The notes beneath the pieces were generated by a model. It saw nothing but the letters and a program-made list of their open reading frames with translations, ran no database searches and was not told the origin of the DNA. Below, piece by piece: positions 1 to 8,419 of a DNA stretch of 40,826 bases. Position numbers and translations under genes: made by a program. Origin of the DNA: Pedosphaera sp. (GTDB lineage: Bacteria; Verrucomicrobiota; Verrucomicrobiia; Limisphaerales; UBA1096); contig JAKUOU010000016.1 in NCBI GenBank assembly GCA_022451065.1, positions 49,980 to 90,805 of the forward strand, written 5' to 3'. Position 1 is the first letter of the stretch, and every line of letters starts with the position of its first letter.

Positions 1-706
1 TGATCTCATCGTAGTAAAGCGCGTAGTCGAGCCGCGACTTGGGCGTGTCGGCGACGTACGGCGGCAGGCGAACATCCTCCGGCTTGTGAGGCTGCTTGAG
101 GATGCCTTCGTCGTAGTCGCGATGCGGATCGAGCGCGGCGAGCCAAAGGAAAAACGGTTTGTCCCTTGGACGGGCCTTGAGCAATGGCACCCACTGGTCG
201 CAGCCGCTGCGCGCATCGCCGGTGACGTTCTGCACAATCTTCCCGGCTTTGGCCGCCTCGCCGGTGGGTAGTTGAAAACCGGACACGTCGGCTTCGCGAA
301 TTTCATCAAAACGATCTTTCACTGCATTGCCGAGATGCCACTTACCGGCCGCCGCGGTCCAGTAGCCGGAGGCTTTCAGTAACTCGACGAATGTTAGCCG
401 GTCGGCAGGCAACGGCCAGTGAAGCTGCTCGGCATCGGTCTGGTGAGGGTAGGTGCCGGTGATGATACTGGCCCGGCTCGGGCTGCACGAGCTGATCGTT
501 AGGTAGGCGTTGGTGAAGCGCATGCCACCTTTGGCCAAGCGGTCGAGGTTCGGCGTGCGGACGCCGGGATTGCCGGTGCAGCTGAGATCGTCCCAGGCCA
601 GGTCATCGGCGATGATGAAAACAATATTAGGTCGTGTATCTGCTTGGCCAAGCGCTGGCGCGGTAAAGGCGGCAATAGCGAAAAAAAGTGTGGAAAATTG
701 GCGCAT
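1..706 (-). CDS. Sulfatase (formylglycine-dependent), N-terminal part, runs off the window
   Basis: About 235 residues are visible and the C-terminus lies beyond base 1. Residues 1-22 form a signal peptide (start MRQFSTLFFAIAAF, cleavage near ALGQA). PNIVFIIADDL follows, with Asp34 and Asp35 as expected calcium ligands. At residues 73-78 the motif SCSPSR matches the C-x-P-S-R sulfatase signature, in which Cys74 is converted to formylglycine. A GKWHLG motif lies further on. The protein should hydrolyse sulfate esters outside the cytoplasm, probably on polysaccharides; the substrate cannot be read from the sequence. The ATG at 706-704 lies 21 bases after the stop of the upstream reductase gene, so the two may be co-transcribed. 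Two copies of the TTGGCCAA palindrome sit inside the gene. Confidence 0.93.
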   Translation of the reverse strand, partial: MRQFSTLFFAIAAFTAPALGQADTRPNIVFIIADDLAWDDLSCTGNPGVRTPNLDRLAKGGMRFTNAYLTISSCSPSRASIITGTYPHQTDAEQLHWPLPADRLTFVELLKASGYWTAAAGKWHLGNAVKDRFDEIREADVSGFQLPTGEAAKAGKIVQNVTGDARSGCDQWVPLLKARPRDKPFFLWLAALDPHRDYDEGILKQPHKPEDVRLPPYVADTPKSRLDYALYYDEI

Positions 707-727
707 TTCGGTGCGGCGAATTGTGAC

Positions 728-1741
728 TCAAGCGGAGTCCGATCCCGAGTCTTTTCGTCGATCATCTAACTGCGCAAGCAGATCGCAGAGCGCTGCCAGG
801 CGTGGGGTTTTGACACCGGCAGCCTGCGCCCGGCCAAGTGGCAGGCGGAAGAGGGCATCGAGTTCCAGTGGCAGACCGCGCTCGAAGTCGATCAGCGTCG
901 AGGCGCGGTAAGCCCCCATAACGCGGGTGCGATTACGCTGATGCTCGCCGAGGCCAGGCGGCAGGTCGTGTTCAAGCGCGCAGCCGGAGGCGATGACCTC
1001 GTCCATCAATTCAGTGACAAGCTGCTCCCAAGGCCCGTCATCGAGCAAGGCGGCTGTGGTTAGGCAAGGGCCGATGGGTTGGCCGGGTGTCAGCTGCCCG
1101 GCGAGTGTGGCGTCGAGTCCCGCCGCACCGGCAACACCGAGGCCGTTGAACGGAATGTTCCAGATCAGCTTCTCCCAGTGGGTGCGCTCGAGGTCGGGCG
1201 AGACATCGACCGGAATGCCGGAGGAACGGATGAGTTTCGCGATTGATTCGGTCAGCACATCCGGTGAACCGCCGTGGCGACCAAGTACAATTTTGCCGTG
1301 TGCGATGTGATGGATGACGCCGGGCTGGGTTCGGTTGATGCAGACAAAACACATGCCGCCAAAGACCGGCTGGTTGGGGAACAGCGTGGCCAACGCGCGC
1401 TCATTGTCCAGGCCGTTTTGGAGTGTCAGCAGAGCGGTGTGTTCGCCGACCAGCGGCGGCAACAGCTCGCCAAGGCGGTGGTTGGCTGTTGACTTGAGCG
1501 CGACGATTACCAGGTCGCACGGACCGATTTCCCCAGGCTCCCTTGCGGCGGTGGGGTGTACACAAAAGTCACCATCGTCGCTCCGAATACGCAACCCGTT
1601 TTTGCGGATAGTTCTGTAATCGGAGCGCAACAGGAAATGCACATGGCGACCTGCTCGGCACAATTTTGCCCCGTAAAAGCAACCCACAGCGCCACAGCCG
1701 ACCACGCCGATTTTGTCCAGACTGTCACCGTTTAACTCCAT
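728..1741 (-). CDS. panE: 2-dehydropantoate 2-reductase (ketopantoate reductase)
   Basis: 337 residues. The N-terminal Rossmann fold has the NADPH-binding motif GVVGCGAVGCFYGAKL at about residues 12-27. An ALKST segment and LLTLQNGLDNE follow in the usual PanE order. The C-terminal helical domain holds HWEKLIWNIPFNGL, whose Lys is the likely catalytic residue, and a STLIDFERGLPLELDAL stretch matching the substrate-binding SxxxD...E region. It reduces 2-dehydropantoate to pantoate in pantothenate and CoA synthesis, in the cytoplasm. The ApbA/PanE family also includes paralogues with other substrates, so the exact reaction is inferred. It lies between the HU terminator and the sulfatase gene, on the same strand as both. 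Confidence 0.88.
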   Translation of the reverse strand: MELNGDSLDKIGVVGCGAVGCFYGAKLCRAGRHVHFLLRSDYRTIRKNGLRIRSDDGDFCVHPTAAREPGEIGPCDLVIVALKSTANHRLGELLPPLVGEHTALLTLQNGLDNERALATLFPNQPVFGGMCFVCINRTQPGVIHHIAHGKIVLGRHGGSPDVLTESIAKLIRSSGIPVDVSPDLERTHWEKLIWNIPFNGLGVAGAAGLDATLAGQLTPGQPIGPCLTTAALLDDGPWEQLVTELMDEVIASGCALEHDLPPGLGEHQRNRTRVMGAYRASTLIDFERGLPLELDALFRLPLGRAQAAGVKTPRLAALCDLLAQLDDRRKDSGSDSA

Positions 1742-1749
1742 AGATGCAC

Positions 1750-1780
1750 AAAAAAAGCGCCCAACAAATGCGGGCGCTTT
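1750..1780 (-). terminator. Rho-independent terminator of the HU gene
   Basis: On the minus strand a perfect 9-base stem (AAAGCGCCC at 1754-1762 pairing with GGGCGCTTT at 1772-1780) with a 9-base loop is followed by a run of seven T (plus-strand A run 1750-1756). It lies 20 bases past the HU stop and just before the panE start, so it separates the two transcripts. Confidence 0.85.
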
Positions 1781-1800
1781 CTATGGGAATCAGTTAATCC

Positions 1801-2094
1801 TTAAGAGGCAGCGATGGCGTCCTTCGCGGCCTTGGCCACGGTGAACTTCACCACGGTTTTGGCAGGGATGCTGATCGTTTCGCCGGTGGCGGGGTTGCGC
1901 CCCATGCGAGCCTTGCGGTTTACCAGTTTCAGCTTCCCAACACCTGGGAACGTAAAAGCACCGGTCGATTTGGTGCTCGAGATAGCCAAGTCAGCCAGGT
2001 TGGCCAGCAGGTCGGTTGCCTGCTTCTTCGTGAGACCGTTCGCCTCAGCTACAGCTGCGGCGGTCTGTGATTTCGTCAATGGTTTGTCTGACAT
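1801..2094 (-). CDS. HU/IHF-family nucleoid DNA-binding protein
   Basis: 97 residues, the usual size of the family. The N-terminal dimerisation helices include LTKSQTAAAVAEANGL. The central segment FTFPGVGKLKLVNRKAR leads into the beta-arm motif GRNPATGE, and the protein ends with KFTVAKAAKDAI. Lys, Arg and the conserved Asn-Pro of the arm that intercalates in the minor groove are all present. It bends and packages DNA as a dimer. No Shine-Dalgarno sequence is visible before the ATG. It has its own terminator and appears to be transcribed alone. Sequence alone does not separate HU from IHF here. Confidence 0.93.
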   Translation of the reverse strand: MSDKPLTKSQTAAAVAEANGLTKKQATDLLANLADLAISSTKSTGAFTFPGVGKLKLVNRKARMGRNPATGETISIPAKTVVKFTVAKAAKDAIAAS

Positions 2095-2114
2095 ATCGTT
2101 ATTGATTCTGCGGG

Positions 2115-3060
2115 TTACAGTATTTTTTCCAGTAGTGATGCACTACTGGGAGTCGGTTGTACGAGCGGCCTGCGGCATTCGCAAGCAGAAAAACCTAAAT
2201 AAATGAACAATTTTTCAGGTTGTGTAAGTCCGGGTTTTTGAGTCACGGAGCCAGTTTGGAACCGTTCATCCCTTTGAGATGGAACAAGCTGTGTTGTTCC
2301 TTGCGGGACGATCCCGATCAACTCAATTTGTTTTACGCCTGATAAAAGCCAGGTCGCCACACTTTGCTGGCTCACGGCGAGATCAGGTTGCCCGTCATCG
2401 TTGAAGTCGACGGCCACCACCCCGCACTGCTTGCCGTGGAGCATGATGTTGCTCTCGGAAGCGGGTACGGCAGTGACATTACCCGTGCCATCGCCACGCA
2501 GCAAAAGACCCTGACCTAAATCATAACGCGAGTAGCGCCCGGGTACACTGAAGTCGTTTTGTGCCAGGAACAAATCGGCCAATTCATCTCTATCGAGATT
2601 CTGAGCACGCAGGTCAAACGTCGTCGAGAACTGGGCTACATTAGGTAGCCGATATATCTCAAAATCACCTAGTTTTATTGAGAAAAACAGTGCTAGAGAG
2701 GGTACGAATCTCGGCCGATTTTATGTCGCAAAGTGCTGGGCCGATGATCTGTGGCATTGATGAAACAGTGAATGTTTTGTTGCGTGTGAGCATGCCCCGC
2801 ACCTCCGGGAAAGTCTTTGCGAACATATTCAGTTTTCGAATTGGTTTGCACTGTTTTTATTCTTGAGTCGATGAAACCATCGACCAGCTTCATCACACCT
2901 TCCCCGTTGGCATCGCCGTAAAGCTATCGCATCGGCTAGGGTACAGTTCGTAGGCGTTGTTACGACCGGCATTGCCAAGCACCGATATCGGTGCTTTCCA
3001 TCGCCGCTGAAGCCCGCCAACGTCACAATGTTCCCCAGCAAGGCTCAGGACAATGCAGGC
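2115..3060 (-). pseudogene. Decayed FG-GAP/VCBS-repeat secreted protein gene
   Basis: No intact gene fits this roughly 1-kb stretch, but several minus-strand frames carry remnants of one family. The longest open part (2115-2582, TTG start) contains LDRDELADLFLAQNDF just upstream and through its start, then GLLLRGDGTGN and VAVDFNDDGQPDLAV. These are calcium-binding FG-GAP repeats of a beta-propeller. Coding-like sequence continues in the same frame above its start (EIYRLPNVAQFS). Near 2850-2915 another frame reads GDANGEGVMKLVDGFIDSR, also FG-GAP-like. Below about 2300 the similarity is lost and the frame runs into the HU promoter region. Multiple frame changes and no credible start or signal peptide suggest decay. 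A gene broken by sequencing errors is possible but would need several of them. Confidence 0.6.
2129..2149 (-). promoter_or_regulatory. Perfect dyad in the HU gene leader, possible operator
   Basis: CCAGTAGTG and CACTACTGG form perfect 9-base arms around a 3-base centre, 35-55 bases upstream of the HU start codon. The minus strand then reads A6 and TACTGT, which could be a -10 box, so the dyad would overlap the -35 region. It has no T run, so it is not a simple terminator. Promoter and operator roles are inferred. Confidence 0.4.
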
Positions 3061-3105
3061 GACAAGCAACAGCCTGGTCGGATTTCTAAAATCCTGAAAA
3101 CTTCC

Positions 3106-3696
3106 CTAACGCAATTTCCACTCATTCATCAGCTCCTTTCCTTCGCGGCTTTCGTAAGAGCGCGGCATCCAACGGCGGAGCAATTCAAACGTTTCGCCAA
3201 AACGCTCATCTAGCTCGGTGGTAGTCGTGCTGAACGGAGGCTCACCGTTGTCGTTGGTGATCATGTAGTTGACGGCGAGATAAAGTCCACCCGGCTTGAG
3301 CCAGCGGTGCAGGGCCTGCGCGTAGTCATCACGGCGCGACGGCGGGATGGCGCAGAACAGCGTGTGCTCGAACACGAGGTCAAATGACTGATACGGCTCG
3401 TCGTTCAAAAAGTCGCCGACGCGGTAATCGACCCGGAGCCCCCCTTCGTCGGCTAGGCTCTTGGCTAGGGGGACGGAGCTTGGGGCGATGTCGAGCCCGG
3501 CCACTGACCAGCCGGCCTTGGTTAGGGCCCGGGCGTCGTGACCGCGGCCGCAGCCTGGGACGAGCGCCTGGCCGGGCGACACCCGGGGGTTTGCGACCAA
3601 ATAATCGACCAAACCAGGCGAGGCTGCGCCGTGGTCCCAAAAAGTTTCGTTGGCCTGATAAAGGGCTTCCCAGTCTCTATCCTTGTTGATTTGCAT
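3106..3696 (-). CDS. SAM-dependent methyltransferase, thiopurine S-methyltransferase (TPMT) family
   Basis: 196 residues from the ATG at 3696-3694; a longer frame reaches 3780 but its extra 28 residues look unlike the family and overlap the trpS upstream region. The start reads MQINKDRDWEALYQ. Residues near 40-50 carry the SAM-binding loop LVPGCGRGHDARAL, followed by VAGLDIAPS (acidic residue binding the ribose). DLVFEHTLFCAIPP and WLKPGGLYLAVNYM complete a class I methyltransferase fold typical of bacterial TPMT/TehB-like proteins that methylate thiols or selenium and tellurium compounds. The substrate is unknown. It is divergent from trpS, with about 108 bases between the starts. Confidence 0.85.
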   Translation of the reverse strand: MQINKDRDWEALYQANETFWDHGAASPGLVDYLVANPRVSPGQALVPGCGRGHDARALTKAGWSVAGLDIAPSSVPLAKSLADEGGLRVDYRVGDFLNDEPYQSFDLVFEHTLFCAIPPSRRDDYAQALHRWLKPGGLYLAVNYMITNDNGEPPFSTTTTELDERFGETFELLRRWMPRSYESREGKELMNEWKLR

Positions 3697-3804
3697 TGAC
3701 GCCGTGCCCGAAGGCGTTAGGAACTTGGCCGGTTTTTTGCAAGAATCAATTGCCAGGTGTTGTTTCCTTCGCTTGGTCAAGTGATTGAGGGTTTTCGCAG
3801 TTTG

Positions 3805-4770
3805 ATGATTATTCTATCGGGAATTCAGCCGTCGGGCACGCTGCATGTCGGCAACTATTTCGGCATGATGCATCCGGCGATTGAGCTTCAGGAGCAGGGT
3901 GATGCGTATTATTTTATTGCGAATTACCACTCCATGACGTCGGTGTTCGATGCTGGCGAGCGGCGCAATAACACACTTGGTGTAGCGCTGGATTTTCTAG
4001 CGTGCGGCCTCGACCCAGCCAAGTCGGTATTTTTTCGTCAAAGCGACGTGCCGGAGGTATGCGAGCTGACGTGGTTGTTGACCACGCTTACGCCGATGGG
4101 CCTACTCGAGCGTTGCCACAGCTACAAGGACAAACTAGCAAAGGGCCTTTCACCGAATCACGGTTTGTTCGCCTATCCGGTGCTGATGGCGGCAGACATT
4201 TTGATTTATGACTCGAACGTTGTACCGGTCGGCCGAGACCAAAAGCAGCATGTCGAGGTCACACGCGACATCGCGATCAAGTTTAATCAGGCCTATGGGG
4301 AGACGTTTGTGATTCCCGAGCCACAGATCCGCGACTCGGTGGCCGTGGTGCCGGGTACGGACGGGCAAAAGATGAGCAAGAGCTATTGCAACACCATCGA
4401 TATTTTTGGCGAAGAAAAGCCGCTACGCAAAACCATCATGCGCCTGGTCATGGACAGTCGCCCACCCGAAGAACCCAAGCCGAACGCCGACCAGAACATC
4501 GCCATCCAGCTCCTGCGGCTTGTGGCTCCGGAGGACGTGGCCAAGGACTGGGAGGAACGCCTGCGCGCCGGCGGCCTCGGTTATGGCGACCTGAAAAAGG
4601 CGTTGTTCGAGCACTACTGGGAATATTTCGCGGAGGCCCGTGCCAAGCGTTCTGAGTTGGAAAATAACCTGGATCACGTCAACCAAGTCCTCAAAGACGG
4701 AGCCGCCAAAGCCCGCGAACGTGCCGCCACCGTCCTCGATCGAGCCCGAAAAAACTGCGGATTGGTCTGA
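3805..4770 (+). CDS. trpS: Tryptophan--tRNA ligase
   Basis: 321 residues from the ATG at 3805, which begins MIILSGIQPSGTLHVGNYFG; a longer frame from 3757 adds residues with no family match. The class I HIGH-type motif is HVGN near residue 16. The KMSKS loop is intact in DGQKMSKSYCN. GRDQKQHVEVTRDIA is the typical Trp/Tyr synthetase segment. The enzyme charges tRNA-Trp in the cytoplasm. Its TGA ends at 4770 and the convergent ccsA gene ends at 4771, with no base between them and no separate terminator visible. Confidence 0.96.
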   Translation: MIILSGIQPSGTLHVGNYFGMMHPAIELQEQGDAYYFIANYHSMTSVFDAGERRNNTLGVALDFLACGLDPAKSVFFRQSDVPEVCELTWLLTTLTPMGLLERCHSYKDKLAKGLSPNHGLFAYPVLMAADILIYDSNVVPVGRDQKQHVEVTRDIAIKFNQAYGETFVIPEPQIRDSVAVVPGTDGQKMSKSYCNTIDIFGEEKPLRKTIMRLVMDSRPPEEPKPNADQNIAIQLLRLVAPEDVAKDWEERLRAGGLGYGDLKKALFEHYWEYFAEARAKRSELENNLDHVNQVLKDGAAKARERAATVLDRARKNCGLV

Positions 4771-6795
4771 TCAAAGCCAGATTCCGAGCGCATTCAGTAG
4801 GTAGTAGACCGTAATGCCAAAGCTGGCGAAAATCACAATCGCCTCAACGGTAAGCTTGGCCACCGACGGTAGGCCAATCGCTGCTTGGCCAGTTGGTTTA
4901 CTCGTTTGATTGAGTGTGCCGAGCATCAGGCCGCCGGTCATCACGGCGATCTGTATGCAGACAAACACCATCAGCCAGGCGAACGCCTTGTCCATGAAGC
5001 CGTACGAATGCAGCCCGATGCCGAGCATGTTCGTGCCGAAGAAAGACCATGCAGTAACGGCATTACCAAAGATCGCCATGGCGACGAGCCCGCGCTCGCG
5101 GATCAGCCCGCCCCAGCGCGCGTGCAGGATGGCGGCATTCCAGATGACGATCATGAGCGCACCATTTTCCTTCGGGTCCCATCCCCAGAACCGACCCCAC
5201 GACTGGTCGGCCCATATACCGCCGAGCACGGTGCCGACAAAGCTAAACAGCGTCGCAAAACAGACAATGCCGTAGATCATCTTCGTCAGGGACGAGCGAT
5301 TTGTCTTGTCGAACAATATACGATTGGCAACGAAATCGCGCACTACATAAACGATTGCGAGGAAGCCGGCGACGAAAGTGGCAGAGTAGCCGATCGTGAT
5401 GATTACCACATGCGTTGCGAGCCAGAAATTAGTGTCGAGCACTGCCTGCAACATCTCCATCGTGTCCCCGCTAATCGAGAGTCCGCCGGCGACGAGCAGC
5501 GTGACAAAGCCCACCGAGCTGGCAACAACGTTGCCGATGCCGTCTCGGTAGATGCGTTCCAGGATTAGCCCAAGAATCACTGCTCCCCAGCCGACGAACA
5601 CAGCGGCTGAGTACAGGTTGGTCACCGGCGGCCGGCCCTCAAGCCACATCCGGAATATCAGTCCGGAGGTATGTATGATCGCTGCTAGAGCAATGAGATA
5701 GTAGGCGGTTTGGTTGGGCCACTTGGCCGTAGTTAGCCAACCTCCGCAGGCAAGCAGAAATGCAAGTACGTAAATGATTTCGCATTTATAGAACGGATCA
5801 AAATTGTTGAAGGCAAACTCCTTGCCAGTCTTGCCGGATTCTGTGGTGAGGCCATTGTCATTGAGGTAATCTTGATAGTCCCTGAGCTTGTTGTTGAAGG
5901 TTTTGCTATCCTCTTTTGCATAAGCCGAAATCATGTCAGCGTAGGATTTTGTTGCGGCATGAAACTGAATTTTCCAATCGCTTTCGGCTGAGGCTGCTGT
6001 ACTGATGCTGCTCAGTAGATTAGTGCTAAGAGATTGCCAGGACTTGTCGACTGGAATGATTCGTGGCCAAAACATCACGCCACTTCGATCACCGTCCTGA
6101 AGGCTAGGGTCGAACAATGTATCTAGCAATTTTGTGAATTGCTGATGTTGTGATTCGTCGTGCTCCACACCGGAGTCGTGGGCCCGTACGGCAGCCATCC
6201 CTTCCGGAAAAACCGCTTTCAAGCTGGCCAGGTCAGCGGCGAAATCGGTCGAGTTTTGAGGCCGGAAGCTTTTGGACAAGCGCTGATAAATCAACAGCGA
6301 GTCGGCGACGGCCTTGAGCGATTTCTCGTAAGGCGTGCGCAGAGAGGCATCCTTGGATTGGATGCGCCCGCTCTCCCGGGCTAGGCGTTCGAAGTTATTG
6401 CCGGCGGTGATGTCGTTGACCGAGAAATGTTTTTGGTCCTTGGCCAATCGGAGGTTGTCCTTGATTTCCTCGTTGTCGATTCGGAAGACCGGCCTCCTGC
6501 GGGCTTCGGCCGGCTTGGCCATCAACTCGAGCAGCCACTCGATGGCTGGGATGGTTTCCACTGCGCCACCACTATGCCGGGCGTAGCGCCCCGTGGACTT
6601 GTGGCGGATGACCTGCATGGCATTGCGGGCGGTGGAGTCGATCGGCTGAATGCGTCCGTCGAGCAGCACCGGTAGCTTACCGAAACCGTAAATGTCTGGC
6701 TGTTCGCTGACGACTTTTGGCATGCGCACCAGCCCCATCAAGGCCCACAAGGCCATGACCACGACAACAACGACCGGGACGGACAGTTTTTTCAT
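4771..6795 (-). CDS. ccsA: Cytochrome c biogenesis protein CcsA (system II), with long N-terminal extracytoplasmic domain
   Basis: 674 residues. One membrane helix (residues 5-22) is followed by a soluble domain of about 300 residues starting YGFGKLPVLLDGRIQPIDS, a segment known from large CcsA/CcsBA proteins of other phyla. The C-terminal half has multiple membrane helices and the haem-handling tryptophan-rich motif SWGRFWGWDPKENG. Histidines in ATHVVIIT and GLHSYGF are the probable haem ligands. With ResB it moves haem across the membrane and ligates it to CxxCH apocytochromes. Its ATG overlaps the resB stop by 4 bases, so translation is probably coupled. One TTGGCCAA palindrome lies at 6440-6447. 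Confidence 0.92.
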   Translation of the reverse strand: MKKLSVPVVVVVVMALWALMGLVRMPKVVSEQPDIYGFGKLPVLLDGRIQPIDSTARNAMQVIRHKSTGRYARHSGGAVETIPAIEWLLELMAKPAEARRRPVFRIDNEEIKDNLRLAKDQKHFSVNDITAGNNFERLARESGRIQSKDASLRTPYEKSLKAVADSLLIYQRLSKSFRPQNSTDFAADLASLKAVFPEGMAAVRAHDSGVEHDESQHQQFTKLLDTLFDPSLQDGDRSGVMFWPRIIPVDKSWQSLSTNLLSSISTAASAESDWKIQFHAATKSYADMISAYAKEDSKTFNNKLRDYQDYLNDNGLTTESGKTGKEFAFNNFDPFYKCEIIYVLAFLLACGGWLTTAKWPNQTAYYLIALAAIIHTSGLIFRMWLEGRPPVTNLYSAAVFVGWGAVILGLILERIYRDGIGNVVASSVGFVTLLVAGGLSISGDTMEMLQAVLDTNFWLATHVVIITIGYSATFVAGFLAIVYVVRDFVANRILFDKTNRSSLTKMIYGIVCFATLFSFVGTVLGGIWADQSWGRFWGWDPKENGALMIVIWNAAILHARWGGLIRERGLVAMAIFGNAVTAWSFFGTNMLGIGLHSYGFMDKAFAWLMVFVCIQIAVMTGGLMLGTLNQTSKPTGQAAIGLPSVAKLTVEAIVIFASFGITVYYLLNALGIWL

Positions 6796-8414
6796 ACGGC
6801 AGCCTTTCGTTTTCTGTTGAACGAAAACAGGTGGGTCAAAAACTGGATGAGCAGCCCAAGGCCGACCAGCGCGCAGGAGATATACGGTGTCACCCAGCCG
6901 GGATTTCGAACGACCTGCAGGACAGTTGCCCGATCATTTTCCGGGTCGAAGCTGGCCTGAAAGTAGGTCTTCCCGTGGGTGCGCAGTGGGTGGTTCATCC
7001 AGATATTCACCTCGCGTTCAGCCCCGGTGGCACGGTCCCGTAAGATCACCAGGCTGGAGAAGTTCCGTGCTTTTTCCGTTCCTTGAAACTTGTCGTGCTT
7101 AAAGTCAATCAACTTGATGTCATACGGCGTGTAGTAGCGCTTGAAGCGCAGGGCCAACTCATACTCCTTGCCGCCGTGCTCGAGGGTCTGCTCGGGGATC
7201 GGTTGGCGGAGTGCGCCGAACAGTGCCGAGACCATCCATATGCCGAGCTCGGTACCATCGGTGGACTGCAGCTTGATATACGCGCCGGGGAAGTTGACTT
7301 CCTCGAGCGATGTAACCGATTCCTTGTCGATCGTTGTCAACTCGAGCCCCTTGCCGCGCGTGGCTTTGTTTGGCTGCCCCTGGCCAAGCTGGACAAGGTC
7401 GGAGTTTGTAAAGTAGTCCAGCACGGTCACCTCGAATGGCAGACTGCCAGTTGGGTAGGTTTTATTTTTGCGGAGCACCTCTGCCGGAATAGCGGCGACG
7501 GTGTCCGTGTTTGGCTGGCTTTTATCGATGATCACCAGTTCACACTCGTTGCCGCTGATGGAGTAGCCCTTGGTCTGGCCCTCCTCGAGCCGGAGGTTGC
7601 TCTCAACCTGATATTTGTCGGTGACCAATTGGCCCAGTAGCATGAAAATTAATCCGGCGTGCGTCATGAAAATGCCGATCTTTTTTCGCGTAAACTTGAA
7701 ACGCTGAAAGTGGGCGGCGAGCAGGTTGACCAGCAGCACGATGCCCAAGAGGTAGCCGCCGACGAACGGAAATTTGAACATGACCGGATAACGGGTCGAC
7801 CGGACGTAATCACGGAACGCATCCTTTTCCTTCACGACCGCAGGGGTGTCGCCGGTGATTTTGTAAAACCAGGTCTCTGGTAGCGTCCGATAAGAGATGG
7901 TGTGAATAACGCCAAGTGTCGTGGCCGGCTTGCCATCACGGGTCCCGCTCATCTCGACGAACGTCCCAGGGTTGCCATCCACTGCGAACGACTGCTTCGT
8001 ATTGTCGAGTTGCGATTGTTCGATGTCTTCGAGGCCGATCTGTTTGCGCCAGCGATTGACATTAGCCAGTTCCCCACCTGCGTTCTTTGCCAGCTTGGTG
8101 ACCGAGATGGTCGCCTTGTTGTCGCCATGTACGGCCTCAAAGTCGATCAAGCTAAACTGAGAACCTTCAGTTTCATTCCATTGTCCTGGCGTTTCCCACT
8201 TCGAGCTGCCAACTCGGATTTGCGCCCAGCCCGCGCCGCCGATGCTTTCCGGCACGAGGAAATAGCTGCGAAAATATTTTTTTTGCGCATCGTAAAGTCC
8301 CTGGTCCACCTGCGCCAGTGTGCCGACGAACACCAGCACGAGTGCCGCAAACAGGCAGGCCACGGTCAGTCGCAGCGAGCACCAGAATTGGACAAACGGC
8401 TTGAGCAACGGCAT
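6792..8414 (-). CDS. resB: ResB/Ccs1-like cytochrome c biogenesis protein with an inserted extra domain
   Basis: 540 residues. Membrane helices lie near residues 14-34, 215-236, 247-264 and 515-532, as in ResB. FTRKKIGIFMTHAGLIFMLLG is the characteristic third helix, and the C-terminal extracytoplasmic part carries WMNHPLRTHGKTYFQASFD, a ResB signature. Unusually, residues about 63-209, in the first external loop, contain a domain ending ETWFYKITGDTPAVVKEKDA. This domain closely resembles the two repeats of the protein encoded just upstream. ResB works with CcsA in haem delivery. The gene lies 5 bases after the upstream gene and overlaps ccsA by 4 bases, so the three form one operon. Confidence 0.9.
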   Translation of the reverse strand: MPLLKPFVQFWCSLRLTVACLFAALVLVFVGTLAQVDQGLYDAQKKYFRSYFLVPESIGGAGWAQIRVGSSKWETPGQWNETEGSQFSLIDFEAVHGDNKATISVTKLAKNAGGELANVNRWRKQIGLEDIEQSQLDNTKQSFAVDGNPGTFVEMSGTRDGKPATTLGVIHTISYRTLPETWFYKITGDTPAVVKEKDAFRDYVRSTRYPVMFKFPFVGGYLLGIVLLVNLLAAHFQRFKFTRKKIGIFMTHAGLIFMLLGQLVTDKYQVESNLRLEEGQTKGYSISGNECELVIIDKSQPNTDTVAAIPAEVLRKNKTYPTGSLPFEVTVLDYFTNSDLVQLGQGQPNKATRGKGLELTTIDKESVTSLEEVNFPGAYIKLQSTDGTELGIWMVSALFGALRQPIPEQTLEHGGKEYELALRFKRYYTPYDIKLIDFKHDKFQGTEKARNFSSLVILRDRATGAEREVNIWMNHPLRTHGKTYFQASFDPENDRATVLQVVRNPGWVTPYISCALVGLGLLIQFLTHLFSFNRKRKAAV

Positions 8415-8419
8415 TGGAC

